Shown in pieces: positions 1 to 8,548 of a stretch of DNA of 64,000 nucleotides. The position numbers and the translations under genes were made by a program. Numbering within the stretch: position 1 is the first letter of the stretch; every line of letters starts with the position of its first letter. The notes under the pieces are model-generated. The model saw nothing but the letters and a program-made list of their open reading frames with translations. It made no database searches and was not told where the DNA came from. This DNA comes from Chitinophaga pendula (lineage in GTDB: Bacteria > Bacteroidota > Bacteroidia > Chitinophagales > Chitinophagaceae): positions 7,241,501 to 7,305,500 of the forward strand of contig NZ_CP077769.1 of the NCBI RefSeq assembly GCF_020386615.1, written 5' to 3'.

Positions 1-662
1 TAGAAGGTGCAGTAATGTTCGCCCTGAACCAGGGAGAAGTATGTACTTGTCCCAGCAGGATACTGGTACATGAAAATATCTATTCCAAATTTATGGACAA
101 GGTAGTGCAGCGTACAAAAGCCATCCGTATGGGTAATCCGCTGGATGGTACCGTGATGATGGGGGCACAGGCTTCGGAAGACCAATACAATAAGATATTG
201 AGCTATCTGGAGATCGGTAAGCAGGAAGGTGCACAGGTATTGACAGGAGGTGAAGCATACCATCAAAACAGTGGCCTGGAACACGGCTATTATGTACAGC
301 CGACTATCCTGAAAGGCAACAATAAGATGCGGGTATTCCAGGAGGAGATCTTCGGACCGGTAACCTGTGTAACTACCTTCAAAACTACAGAAGAAGCGAT
401 ACAGATCGCTAACGATACACTTTATGGACTTGGTGCCGGTGTATGGACGCGTGATGCCCATGAAATGTACCAGGTACCGAGAGCGATACAGGCAGGTCGT
501 GTATGGGTGAACTGTTACCATGCGTACCCTGCACATGCACCTTTCGGAGGATATAAGAAATCAGGTTTTGGCAGGGAGACGCACAAGATGATGTTGAACC
601 ACTATCGACAGACGAAAAATATGCTAATATCTTACAGCAAGCAGAAGCTGGGATTCTTCTAA
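1..662 (+). CDS. NAD(P)-dependent aldehyde dehydrogenase, C-terminal part (5' end outside window)
   Basis: This is the last ~219 residues of an aldehyde dehydrogenase. The reading frame is open to the window edge (codons from position 3 read [14 protein letters not shown]), so the ATG at 15 is internal and the gene starts upstream. The GEVC segment carries the catalytic cysteine of the family. [22 protein letters not shown] and the C-terminal [12 protein letters not shown] are the standard cofactor/oligomerisation signatures. The enzyme oxidises an aldehyde to a carboxylate in the cytoplasm. The DUF779 gene that follows is the usual companion of acetaldehyde dehydrogenases of the AcoD/ExaC kind, which favours a short-chain aldehyde; the substrate is otherwise an inference. 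A normal ALDH is about 500 residues, so roughly 55% is missing. Confidence 0.95.
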   Translation, partial: EGAVMFALNQGEVCTCPSRILVHENIYSKFMDKVVQRTKAIRMGNPLDGTVMMGAQASEDQYNKILSYLEIGKQEGAQVLTGGEAYHQNSGLEHGYYVQPTILKGNNKMRVFQEEIFGPVTCVTTFKTTEEAIQIANDTLYGLGAGVWTRDAHEMYQVPRAIQAGRVWVNCYHAYPAHAPFGGYKKSGFGRETHKMMLNHYRQTKNMLISYSKQKLGFF

Positions 663-752
663 CTGATTAGGACTTGATGTGGATGACTTATGAGGGGGAG
701 CGGCAGCATGGATACTGCCGTTCCCTATGTTTTTAATCAAACCAGGTGTCTC

Positions 753-1118
753 ATGAAAGTAGCACGCATAGTAGCCACGGATAAAGCGCTATCCCTGATA
801 GAACGATTGACAGAACAACACGGTGCACTGATGTTCCATCAGAGCGGGGGCTGCTGCGATGGCTCTCAGCCGATGTGTTTTACAGCCGGGGAATTTAAAA
901 CAGGTAATAGTGATGTGTTGCTGGGCGAAGTGGCCGGCTATCCCTTCTATATGAGCAGGGACCAATTTGAATACTGGAAACATACACAGCTGATATTAGA
1001 TGTAACTCCCGGCCGGGGTAGTAGTTTCTCGCTTGAAATACCCTTGGGTGTTCGTTTTCTAACCCGGTCGCGGGTATTTACTGCAGCAGAACTGGTACAA
1101 CTTACTTCCATTGAATAA
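753..1118 (+). CDS. DUF779 family protein, partner of aldehyde dehydrogenase
   Basis: A 121-residue protein of the DUF779 family, recognised from GALMFHQSGGCCDGSQPMC near the N-terminus and from its position right after an aldehyde dehydrogenase. The paired cysteines of SGGCCDGSQPMC suggest metal binding or redox chemistry, but no activity is established for the family. An ATG at 690 in the same frame would add 21 residues (RGSGSMDTAVPY...) that do not look like the family; the ATG at 753 fits the usual ~120-residue length and is preferred. The 91-base gap after the dehydrogenase suggests co-transcription. A small hairpin follows the stop codon. Confidence 0.85.
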   Translation: MKVARIVATDKALSLIERLTEQHGALMFHQSGGCCDGSQPMCFTAGEFKTGNSDVLLGEVAGYPFYMSRDQFEYWKHTQLILDVTPGRGSSFSLEIPLGVRFLTRSRVFTAAELVQLTSIE

Positions 1119-1119
1119 T

Positions 1120-1137
1120 AATAACCAACGGGTTATT
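1120..1137 (+). terminator. Small hairpin after the DUF779 gene
   Basis: AATAACC-AACG-GGTTATT forms a 7-bp stem with a 4-base loop two bases after the DUF779 stop codon. There is only a weak pyrimidine run behind it (TTCCC), so it is a possible but weak terminator for the ALDH/DUF779 unit. Confidence 0.4.
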
Positions 1138-1151
1138 TCCCATTGTCTTTT

Positions 1152-1224
1152 ACCTTTTTGCGTAAATAGTTTTCCCGATCTGCGTATCCGATAAATGAAC
1201 AGCTGTTTACTTTTGTATTGTTAA
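1152..1224 (+). repeat. Direct repeat copy A (two conserved boxes)
   Basis: Copy A of a gapless direct repeat, 380 bases from copy B. Box 1 (about 1152-1180, TTTTGCGTAAAT-N2-TTTTCC-N-GAT) matches copy B at roughly 24 of 29 positions. Box 2 (about 1204-1224) ends CTTTTGTATTGTTAA against CCTTTGCATTGTTAA. The ~25 bases between the boxes have diverged completely while the spacing is kept. TACTTTTG at 1208-1215 matches the Bacteroidota -7 box TAnnTTTG, so this copy may be a live promoter. Confidence 0.55.
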
Positions 1225-1531
1225 CCGGTTCTATCTGGTTAGCAATACGATACCGGGTACTCCGCCAGGTATTTATCAATGTAATTACTGATCCCGGCAG
1301 CGCCCTGACCGGACAGTATTGCATGTCTCGCCTCTGTACGTTTAAGAAAATCAGCAAAACCTTACAGATGAAATTATAACTATCCTACCTAGAGAACCAC
1401 TGTATTGGACCGGTGCTATTTGCTTGTTAAAGCCATAGCTACAATGTTGTTTGCAGGCGATAGCCCGGTTTATGCTATCAACGTCCCTTCTATTCCTATA
1501 GGTCCATGGCCGTTGTGTCATGGACTAATTT

Positions 1532-1604
1532 TCCCTTTTGCGTAAATCATTTTCCTGATTGGACCACGGCCGGCCATGGTAAATAGTTTCCTTTGCATTG
1601 TTAA
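1532..1604 (+). repeat. Direct repeat copy B (two conserved boxes)
   Basis: Copy B of the module at 1152-1224, in the same orientation and with the same distance between the two conserved boxes. The position matching the -7 element reads TTCCTTTG (1588-1595), which has lost the TA, so this copy may be an operator or a weakened promoter. It lies about 210 bases upstream of the preferred start codon of the haem receptor. The diverged middle contains the near-palindrome at 1563-1580. Confidence 0.55.
1563..1580. promoter_or_regulatory. 18-base near-palindrome
   Basis: ACCACGGCC/GGCCATGGT is an inverted repeat with 8 of 9 base pairs and no spacer. Such a compact GC-rich palindrome in an AT-richer leader is a plausible binding site for a dimeric regulator; nothing in the window identifies the protein. 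Confidence 0.35.
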
Positions 1605-1817
1605 ATCCTGCTCCGCCGCAAGATATGCACGCCGTTATAACGGTGATGCTTGTTATTTTTTATCCCTGCTCTCAGCAATAAGATGGTTCAGGCAGATCCT
1701 TTGGACTGACCTGTCTGTGTACAGCTGTGCCGCTTGTAAAAGCAGCACTGTTGATGACAATTCCGGATGATAAAAGCCTGCCATTTGCTGGGCGATAAAG
1801 AGCGTTTTCGCAAGTGC

Positions 1818-4115
1818 ATGAAACTGTATATTTTACTCCTTGTTAGTTGTATAACCAATTGCCTGTTCGCACAGGCCCAACAGCCTACCGCCGTATTAAG
1901 AGGGCGTGTCTTTACAGCAGGAAATACTCCCGCTGCCGGGGTAACCGTGCACGTGAGTGGTATTGCAAAAGGTGCCAGCACCGACGAAGAAGGGCGTTAT
2001 CGGTTTAAAGCACCTGCCGGCAAACAAACACTGATCGTACGGGCTGTAGGCCAGCAGGAACAACGAATCCCTGTTGTGTTAACTGCCGGAGATACAACCG
2101 ATGTACCACAAACCCACCTGACAGTCGCACAATATCACTTGGATGATGTGGTAGTGACCGGCCAGTTCGAACCGCAATCCATGCGTAATGCTGTACAGCG
2201 GGTACGTACTATCAGCAATGAACGTATTAAACTACGGGGTGGTACCGATATCATAGGGGTGATCAATAACGAACTGGGTGTGCGCCTTTCCAATGATCTC
2301 GCGCTGGGCGAAACACGCATCGAACTGATGGGCATGGGGGGCGCCAACGTCAAAATATTACTCGATGGCGTTCCGGTCGTTGACCGTGGCGACATCAAAC
2401 AGAGCCTCGGGCAGATAGATATCAATACAGTAGAAAGGATTGAGATCATCGAAGGGCCTATGTCCGTGGTATATGGTACCGACGGTCTGGCTGGGGTGAT
2501 CAACATTATTACCCGTAAAAGCAGCGGAGAAGACCGGTTGTCTGTTTCCGCCCGTGTACAGGAGGAAACCGTAGGCAACGAATACAATGCCTTTACTAAA
2601 AAAGGGGTGCATAACGAAAACCTGCAGGTCAACTGGGAACGTAAGGGATGGTATGCCGGCGCCGGCGTAACCCGCAATAACTTTGGGGGATGGCAAGGTG
2701 GCAATTCAGGCCGTAAGAAAGAATGGAGCCCCAAAGACCAATGGCTGGGGAATGTTTCCTTCGGCTATGGCAAGAAGAACTGGAAAGCCTGGTATCGCCT
2801 GGATTACCTGAATGAAGATATCTGGAGCGGAGGCAACATCAACCCGGCAAATGGAAAAACGACAGATCAGCATTATATCACCAATCGTTATACCCATCAG
2901 GGACAAGCCGAGTATAAGTTGAATGATGCCTGGAGTTTCAACGGCATAGTATCTTACCAGGACTATAAACGCCGTACCAAATCCGATATCATCAATTTTG
3001 TGGATGGGACTTCGCAGCCAGACCCTCAACCTGGGGCGCAGGCGCTTTCTACTTTCAATACCTGGTTCTTCCGCGGCACTGCCCAATATCGTTTTTCCTC
3101 TGCCGTGTCCTTTCAGCCCGGTATAGAATATAAACGTGATGCTGCAGGAGGCGAACGTATAGAAGGTACGCCAGTTATCGCTGACTATGCTTTCTTCATT
3201 TCTTCTGAGATCAAACCGTTATCTATTCTGAATATACGGCCGGGACTGCGATTCAGCAAAAACTCCGCTTATGATGCACCACCGGTGATACCTTCACTGA
3301 ATGCAAGGCTTGCTATTACCAAAGATATTGACCTGCGGCTGGGATATGCACGCGGCTTCCGGGCGCCGGCATTGCGCGAGTTGTACTTTTATTTCTTCGA
3401 TGCCAGCCACTCTATCAAAGGTAATCCCAATCTGAAAGCAGAACATTCCAACAGCTTTACCGGCTCGTTGACCTGGCGTCCTGTCCATCAGGAAAGGACC
3501 CGGTTAAGTATAACGTTGAGTGGCTTTTACAACAATTTCGATAACCTGATCGCTACGGCAAAAAGCGCAGAAGATCCCAGGATATTTACATATATCAACG
3601 TCAATAAATTCAAGACGACCGGCGGTATGCTGGAGGGTACCCTGAACTGGAATAACCTGCAATTGTCAGCCGGATTTTCCTACATCGGCAGATATAATGA
3701 GTTCTTCAAGGACACCACACAGGTTGAAAAAGGCCGTTCGCTTCCTCAGTTTGTCTGGAGTGCGGAGATCAATACAGGAGCTACCTGGAAGTTTCCCAAA
3801 CTGGGCGGTACCCTTAGCGCCTTCTATAAATTCACTGGCAAACGTCCGGAGTATGTATTGGCCAGTACTACCCCCAATGGCCCTGCTGCTGTGTTGCTTT
3901 CAGAAGTGCAAGCCTTCCACTGGATGGACCTCACTGCTACCAAAAAGATCAACAAACTGGTGACGCTCAATTTAGGGGTGAAGAACCTGTTTGACATAAA
4001 TACCCTCCGCAATACAGTTATGGATAATCGCGGTGGGCATAACACCAATGGTCCTGTGCCGCTGGCATATGGCAGGTCTTATTTCCTGGGGCTCAACTTT
4101 AGCTGGAATCGCTAG
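1818..4115 (+). CDS. TonB-dependent outer-membrane receptor, haem-receptor type
   Basis: A 765-residue outer-membrane receptor. From the ATG at 1818 it has a clean signal peptide (MKLYILLLVSCITNCLFAQ), a carboxypeptidase-like regulatory domain (about residues 25-110), a plug domain with LLDGVPVVDRGDI and SVVYGTDGLAGVINIITR, and a 22-strand-type barrel ending in a terminal aromatic/Arg segment (LNFSWNR). An ATG at 1767 in frame would put 17 charged residues before the signal peptide and is not preferred. The barrel contains GFRAPALREL followed by a histidine and GNPNL, the FRAP/NPNL box typical of haem receptors such as HmuR and HemR. The next gene is HmuY-like, so haem (or a haem-like compound) is the probable ligand. 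The function as a haem receptor is inferred from motif plus neighbour. It has a terminal hairpin only after the second gene, so the two are probably one operon. Confidence 0.85.
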   Translation: MKLYILLLVSCITNCLFAQAQQPTAVLRGRVFTAGNTPAAGVTVHVSGIAKGASTDEEGRYRFKAPAGKQTLIVRAVGQQEQRIPVVLTAGDTTDVPQTHLTVAQYHLDDVVVTGQFEPQSMRNAVQRVRTISNERIKLRGGTDIIGVINNELGVRLSNDLALGETRIELMGMGGANVKILLDGVPVVDRGDIKQSLGQIDINTVERIEIIEGPMSVVYGTDGLAGVINIITRKSSGEDRLSVSARVQEETVGNEYNAFTKKGVHNENLQVNWERKGWYAGAGVTRNNFGGWQGGNSGRKKEWSPKDQWLGNVSFGYGKKNWKAWYRLDYLNEDIWSGGNINPANGKTTDQHYITNRYTHQGQAEYKLNDAWSFNGIVSYQDYKRRTKSDIINFVDGTSQPDPQPGAQALSTFNTWFFRGTAQYRFSSAVSFQPGIEYKRDAAGGERIEGTPVIADYAFFISSEIKPLSILNIRPGLRFSKNSAYDAPPVIPSLNARLAITKDIDLRLGYARGFRAPALRELYFYFFDASHSIKGNPNLKAEHSNSFTGSLTWRPVHQERTRLSITLSGFYNNFDNLIATAKSAEDPRIFTYINVNKFKTTGGMLEGTLNWNNLQLSAGFSYIGRYNEFFKDTTQVEKGRSLPQFVWSAEINTGATWKFPKLGGTLSAFYKFTGKRPEYVLASTTPNGPAAVLLSEVQAFHWMDLTATKKINKLVTLNLGVKNLFDINTLRNTVMDNRGGHNTNGPVPLAYGRSYFLGLNFSWNR

Positions 4116-4174
4116 TAGTGACGTCCGGCAATACATAAATCAATAACAATAAAACCTATAAAAAATATAAGCAA

Positions 4175-5236
4175 ATGATGATCAGAAATGCAATGATGCT
4201 GTTTGCAGCAGTGAGCGTATTTAGTGCCTGTTCTAAAAGCGACGATAATAAACCCGTGATCCCTCCACCTTCCGATGGTTCTAAAATAACCCTGGATGGC
4301 GGCACCGGTGGTGCTTCTGCTACCAATACTGTATATGTAGATTTTAGCAGTAATAGTACTGCCAGCGTAGCGCGCAACAGCTGGAACCTCGGTTTCTTCG
4401 GCGGCAATGATTATCGTGTGATACTGAACTATAATACCAGCACAGCAGCTACTGCCACTACTAAAAATGATATTACCAAAGTAACGGTAGATGACGCAGC
4501 GGCAATAAACCTGGAAATTGCACTAGGTGAAGGTAAACTGGAGTATGTAGATGATGCTACCGGCGATATTTCCAAAACGGTGATCGCTGCCGTATCTGCT
4601 ACTGATGCAGATAACAAAGTGTACCTGATAAAACCTGATGGGGCAACAAAAAAAGAAGACTGGTATAAAGTACGTGTAGTACGCAATGGCAACGGGTATA
4701 AATTACAGTATGCCAAATTGAGTGAAACGACGATCCAGACAGCAGACATCAGCAAAGATGCTGCTTTCAACTTCTCCTTCTTCTCTTTTATCGGTGCTAA
4801 ACTGGTAGTGGTAGAGCCTAAAAAAGCAGATTGGGATATCCAATGGGGACTGGCAATGTATTTCACATTCAATCCTGATACTAACGGCAATATTCCTTAT
4901 ACATTCTCTGACCTGGTGTTCATCAATAACCTGGCAGGTGTAACAGCTGCGGAAGCTACCGAAGCAAATGGTTTCAAGTACGATACTTTTACAGCGGCTG
5001 ATGTTACGAATACTAAACTGGTATTCAGTGGTAAACGTGATGCAATCGGCAGCAAATGGAGAACTACTGGCGGCCCGAATGGTGGTGCTACGGGTATCAA
5101 ACGTGATCGCTTTTACGTAGTAAAAGATGCGGCAGGTAACTACTACAAGCTGAAATTTGTAAGCATGGGTCTCGGCCAGGATGGTGGTGTTAGAGGTAAG
5201 CCTGAGATCGAGTATAAACTAGTTAAGAAAGCATAA
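4175..5236 (+). CDS. HmuY-like haem-binding lipoprotein
   Basis: A 353-residue lipoprotein encoded 59 bases after the haem-type receptor. The N-terminus has a lipobox (FSAC, cysteine about residue 19) followed by a charged and proline-rich linker, as expected for a surface lipoprotein. The segments NTVYVDFSSNS, RNSWNLGFFGGNDYRVILNY and YTFSDLVFINN resemble the HmuY fold, in which a beta-rich lipoprotein takes up haem and passes it to its TonB-dependent receptor. At 353 residues it is clearly longer than the classical ~215-residue HmuY of Porphyromonas gingivalis. The two histidines used there for haem binding cannot be placed here by eye; this protein is very poor in histidine, so the binding mode may differ. 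A second methionine follows directly (4178). Confidence 0.75.
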   Translation: MMIRNAMMLFAAVSVFSACSKSDDNKPVIPPPSDGSKITLDGGTGGASATNTVYVDFSSNSTASVARNSWNLGFFGGNDYRVILNYNTSTAATATTKNDITKVTVDDAAAINLEIALGEGKLEYVDDATGDISKTVIAAVSATDADNKVYLIKPDGATKKEDWYKVRVVRNGNGYKLQYAKLSETTIQTADISKDAAFNFSFFSFIGAKLVVVEPKKADWDIQWGLAMYFTFNPDTNGNIPYTFSDLVFINNLAGVTAAEATEANGFKYDTFTAADVTNTKLVFSGKRDAIGSKWRTTGGPNGGATGIKRDRFYVVKDAAGNYYKLKFVSMGLGQDGGVRGKPEIEYKLVKKA

Positions 5237-5263
5237 GTTTTTAGGTGAATCGATGTAATATGC

Positions 5264-5295
5264 ATCCCGCAGGTGAAGACCTGCGGGATTTTTTT
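5264..5295 (+). terminator. Rho-independent terminator of the haem locus
   Basis: ATCCCGCAGGT-GAAG-ACCTGCGGGAT forms an 11-bp perfect stem followed by seven T residues. It lies 27 bases after the HmuY-like gene and ends the receptor/lipoprotein unit. Confidence 0.95.
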
Positions 5296-5673
5296 ATATA
5301 ACACATCTGCCCGTGCATTGCTTTTTCCGATTGTGTAAATTGAATTCCTGTTTCGAGATACAACACGCCGCTATCCGCAATACTTCGCACCGTCATCATT
5401 ACTCCGCCCGGTTAGTATGCAATACCCCAAAGGGAGTGCATTGTTGTAGCTGTTTTGTTCCGCAGCCTCAAACTCGTTATCAATTGCTGACAATTTGTCT
5501 GCTGGTGTATATGGTGCGATAGGGCTCAGTTCTAAAGCACTGTCTGCGCCTTTCGTGCAGGAATTGCCGTCTGGACAGGGAATCACAGTGCTGCTCTGAT
5601 ATAGGACCTGCTTTACGGAGGGACTAAGTTTTTATGGCGGCATTTAGCACATTTTTTGTTGTTTTAGGCTGCT
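5296..5673. other. 378-base intergenic region before dnaJ-like gene
   Basis: Open frames on both strands here (up to about 70 codons) have no recognisable features and I do not call them genes. I see no clear promoter box; the T-rich stretch just before the start at 5674 probably includes the promoter of the DnaJ-like gene. Confidence 0.5.
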
Positions 5674-6594
5674 ATGGATATAAAAGACTATTACAAAATA
5701 CTAGGCGTCAGTAAATCCGCTACAGCGGATGAATTGAAGAAAGCCTACCGTAAGCTGGCGGTGAAATATCATCCGGATAAGAATCCGGGTGACAAAGCGG
5801 CAGAGGAGAAGTTTAAAGAGATCAGCGAAGCGTATGAGGTCCTGAATGATCCTGATAAAAGAAAGAAATATGACCAATTTGGTGAAAATTGGAGAAGCTA
5901 CGAACAACATGGTGGCCGCGCTGAAGACTTCGATTGGTCCCGGTATGGTGGTGGCGGAGGTGGTTATGGCTACCAGGGTAATATGGACGAGATGTTTGGT
6001 GGGGATGAGCAGTTCTCTGACTTTTTTGAGCGGCTTTTCGGTGGGCGCTTCAGCAACCGTCAACAGCAGCCGGCTCGTGGCAATGATGTACAGGCCAGGA
6101 TGGAAGTGTCACTCGATGATGCCTTTAACGGAGGTACACGCCAGGTAGAAGTAAACGGCGCCCGACTCAATATTAAACTCAAGCCTGGCCTGCAGGATGG
6201 CCAGGTGATCCGGCTCAAAGGAAAAGGGATGTCCGGTCGCAAAGGAGGTGCCAACGGGGACCTGCTTATTGCCATTCAACTTACGGGCAATACACAATTT
6301 GAACTGAAAGGGAAGGACCTGTATACCAAGTTGCCGGTAGATCTCTATACAGCGGTGTTAGGTGGTAAGATCACGATACCTGCGCTGGGTGGACCTGTGG
6401 CGATGAACATACCCGCAGGAACGGACACCGGTAAAGTATTCCGCCTTAAAGGAAAAGGAATGCCGTACTATGATAAACCGGAGGAACATGGTGATCTCTA
6501 CGTCGAATTACTCGTACATATACCACAACAGCTCTCTGATAAAGAAAAAGAACTCTTTACAGAACTGGCACGGCTCAGGAAAAAGGAAGCATAA
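5674..6594 (+). CDS. DnaJ/CbpA-type co-chaperone without zinc finger
   Basis: A 306-residue class B J-protein. Residues 1-70 form the J-domain ([20 protein letters not shown]) with the HPD tripeptide that stimulates Hsp70 ATPase. A glycine/phenylalanine-rich stretch follows (about 75-130), then the two C-terminal beta-sandwich substrate-binding domains with [18 protein letters not shown] and [19 protein letters not shown]. The four CxxCxGxG zinc motifs of DnaJ proper are absent, as in CbpA. It therefore acts as an accessory partner of DnaK in the cytoplasm. It stands 37 bases before a drug exporter gene on the same strand and may share its transcript. Confidence 0.93.
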   Translation: MDIKDYYKILGVSKSATADELKKAYRKLAVKYHPDKNPGDKAAEEKFKEISEAYEVLNDPDKRKKYDQFGENWRSYEQHGGRAEDFDWSRYGGGGGGYGYQGNMDEMFGGDEQFSDFFERLFGGRFSNRQQQPARGNDVQARMEVSLDDAFNGGTRQVEVNGARLNIKLKPGLQDGQVIRLKGKGMSGRKGGANGDLLIAIQLTGNTQFELKGKDLYTKLPVDLYTAVLGGKITIPALGGPVAMNIPAGTDTGKVFRLKGKGMPYYDKPEEHGDLYVELLVHIPQQLSDKEKELFTELARLRKKEA

Positions 6595-6631
6595 AGGACT
6601 GATTATATATTGATCACTCATATGACCTGCT

Positions 6632-8053
6632 ATGCGGAACCAAAACAGATCCGGTGTTTTATGGGTAATGGTACTAGGCACGATGATGGCTGGCCTGGAC
6701 TCGAGTATAGTTAATATTTCGCTGCCGGTGATGAGCCGGCAGTTTGATTGTAGCCTGGATGATATAGAATGGGTGATCACAGTGTATATGCTGAGTTTTT
6801 CATTACTCATGCCTATGACCAACTGGCTGAAGAGTAAGTTGGGATTCTTTAACCTCTATATTGCCGCTATCGGTTTGTTCACCTTGGGCTCTGTGCTGTG
6901 CGCATTGTCCGGTAGCTTGGAGACTTTATTGATAGCACGTGTGATACAGGCATTGGGAGGAGGCGCCATTGCCCCTGTCTCTATGGCGATCGTGTCTTAT
7001 GTGTTTCCTGCCCGGGTGCGCGGTTCTGTATTGGGATGGTGGGGGTTGGGCAACCTGATGGGCCCTGCTATGGGCCCAACATTAGGGGGATTCCTGACAG
7101 AACATTTCGGCTGGCCTTCTATCTTCTTTATCAATTTACCCATTGGCATCATTGCGATTGCATTGTCTTTCCGTTATCTAGGTTTCCTCCGGCAGCAGGT
7201 AATGGTCAAAATACCATTTGATCTTTCCGGCTTTGTCGCTTTTACGATATTCCTGATCACCTTACAATATGGGATTGCAAAGGCAGAACGTATCGGATGG
7301 ACCGGCCCGCAGATACTGATCTCATTGGCAGTGGCCATCGTCGCGCTGGTTTGCTTCATTTTTATCGAAAGAAAAAAAGAATTTCCGCTTATCGATCTGC
7401 AATTGTTTCGCAACTATGCTTTCGTCAGCTGCATCCTTGTTACTATTTCTCGCTCCGCAGCACTATTCGGAGGATTGTTCCTATTGCCTTTTCTGCTGCA
7501 GGGACTGTTAGGATACTCAGAGTCCGCTTCGGGTTTGCTGATCCTGCCTAATGCATTGCTAATGGCGGCACTCATGCCATTTGCGGGTAAATGGTCAGAC
7601 AAACATGGTTCCCGGAAGATATCGATGGTTGGACTGGCATTGCTGGCATTGTCCATGTGGATGTTCTCTCTCCTGGATCAGGGAAGTCCGATAGCACTCA
7701 TATTAACCGCCATGTCTATCCGGGGCATTGGCATGGGATTGCTGGTAGCTCCACTGAGCGCCGCTACTATCAGTGCTGTAAGGCCTGCCGAAGTAACGAT
7801 GGCCTCTGCCGTCAGCAGTTTATTGCAACAGGTAGGAGGTGCATTGGGGATAGCCGTATTGGCGATCATCAGCCAATCCGCCATCAGGACACATATGGCT
7901 GCAGGCATGAGTGAACCGCTGGCACAACACCTAGCCCTGCAGACCGGCTTTCGGGTTTCCATGGGAATATTGCTGGTCACACTAATTCCTGCTTGGTTCC
8001 TGCCCAGGAAAAACACAGCCGTTCCCGACGACGATCAACGTATACATACCTGA
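6632..8053 (+). CDS. MFS multidrug exporter, DHA2 (EmrB/QacA) family
   Basis: A 473-residue inner-membrane transporter with about 14 predicted membrane helices, the number typical of the DHA2 drug:proton antiporters. The first helix carries the family motif LDSSIVNISLPVM (motif D1) and helix 5 the antiporter motif C region (GLGNLMGPAMGPTLGGFL). It probably expels hydrophobic or cationic compounds using the proton gradient. No adjacent EmrA-like membrane-fusion protein or TetR/MarR regulator is present, so substrate and regulation are unknown. The start at 6632 gives a short cytoplasmic N-terminus before the first helix, as usual. Confidence 0.92.
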   Translation: MRNQNRSGVLWVMVLGTMMAGLDSSIVNISLPVMSRQFDCSLDDIEWVITVYMLSFSLLMPMTNWLKSKLGFFNLYIAAIGLFTLGSVLCALSGSLETLLIARVIQALGGGAIAPVSMAIVSYVFPARVRGSVLGWWGLGNLMGPAMGPTLGGFLTEHFGWPSIFFINLPIGIIAIALSFRYLGFLRQQVMVKIPFDLSGFVAFTIFLITLQYGIAKAERIGWTGPQILISLAVAIVALVCFIFIERKKEFPLIDLQLFRNYAFVSCILVTISRSAALFGGLFLLPFLLQGLLGYSESASGLLILPNALLMAALMPFAGKWSDKHGSRKISMVGLALLALSMWMFSLLDQGSPIALILTAMSIRGIGMGLLVAPLSAATISAVRPAEVTMASAVSSLLQQVGGALGIAVLAIISQSAIRTHMAAGMSEPLAQHLALQTGFRVSMGILLVTLIPAWFLPRKNTAVPDDDQRIHT

Positions 8054-8112
8054 TGGCGCTTCAGAAAACTAAGCAGGACAGCGTGAGGAAATATGCGAAG
8101 TACTGGATAGCG

Positions 8113-8325
8113 TTACAGGATCTTCCTGAAAAAATCAGTTTCCCTGGCCCATTCGGCCAAGGCAGATACGATAAAATAAGCAGCAGCGGCAATCATGAGA
8201 AGGAGGCCCGCAATGCCTAATTTGAAAAATGCTTTTACACCGAGTAATCCCGCCGAATGCGCAGAATAAGCCAATAATGCGATTAGTATACCCCCCGCGG
8301 CGGCAATTAATGCTGTTTTCTTCAT
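8113..8325 (-). CDS. Small two-helix membrane protein, unknown function
   Basis: A 70-residue open frame on the minus strand starting MKKTALIAAAGG. It has two strongly hydrophobic helices separated by a short loop (about residues 4-25 and 37-58) and a charged C-terminus (EWARETDFFRKIL). Composition and start are typical of real small membrane proteins, and the opposite strand has no competing gene, but I recognise no family. The longer version from 8337 adds only MLIP. It is isolated, transcribed towards the end of the drug exporter gene. Confidence 0.5.
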   Translation of the reverse strand: MKKTALIAAAGGILIALLAYSAHSAGLLGVKAFFKLGIAGLLLMIAAAAYFIVSALAEWARETDFFRKIL

Positions 8326-8516
8326 GGGTATCAACACAGTTAAAAATGGTCAAAAGAGGGTTAAGAATATTAAAGATAACACTTTTGTGTGATAGTGCGT
8401 GGTGGAATATATTTTGCAATAATCCCTTATCAAATAGCAAGCTTCTGATTAATATCCGTGCATTAATATTAATATTAAAATATTCAGTAAAGTACTAATC
8501 TTAACAAGGCATTGAC

Positions 8517-8524
8517 TATATTTG
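8517..8524 (+). promoter_or_regulatory. Promoter -7 box (TATATTTG) of the CNNM/CorC gene
   Basis: TATATTTG matches the Bacteroidota TAnnTTTG consensus and lies 25 bases before the ATG at 8549, in a very AT-rich upstream region. No clear -33 TTTG is seen. It argues against the in-frame TTG at 8522, which would overlap the promoter. Confidence 0.45.
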
Positions 8525-8548
8525 GCGTTGCGAACCAATAGTTACTTC

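Larger units (their letters stand above)
1138..1817. other. 680-base non-coding leader with duplicated regulatory module
   Basis: No convincing gene lies between DUF779 and the haem receptor; the open frames here are short and unlike known proteins. The stretch holds two related blocks exactly 380 bases apart (listed separately), a 7-bp inverted repeat GTCCATG/CATGGAC at 1502-1525 with a 10-base loop, and an 18-base near-palindrome at 1563-1580. This is unusually rich for an upstream region, and it precedes a receptor of a class that is normally tightly regulated by iron or haem. A decayed gene between the two module copies is possible but cannot be shown. Confidence 0.6.

Noticed and set aside
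1133..1770. Short frames in the leader of the haem receptor (74 codons minus, 64 codons plus)
   Set aside because: No family, no conserved-looking motifs, and they overlap the duplicated regulatory module.
1767..1817. Earlier in-frame ATG for the haem receptor
   Set aside because: It would place 17 charged residues before an otherwise perfect signal peptide.
5313..5586. 69- and 71-codon frames before the DnaJ-like gene
   Set aside because: Cysteine/histidine-rich random-looking sequence on both strands; not supported as genes.
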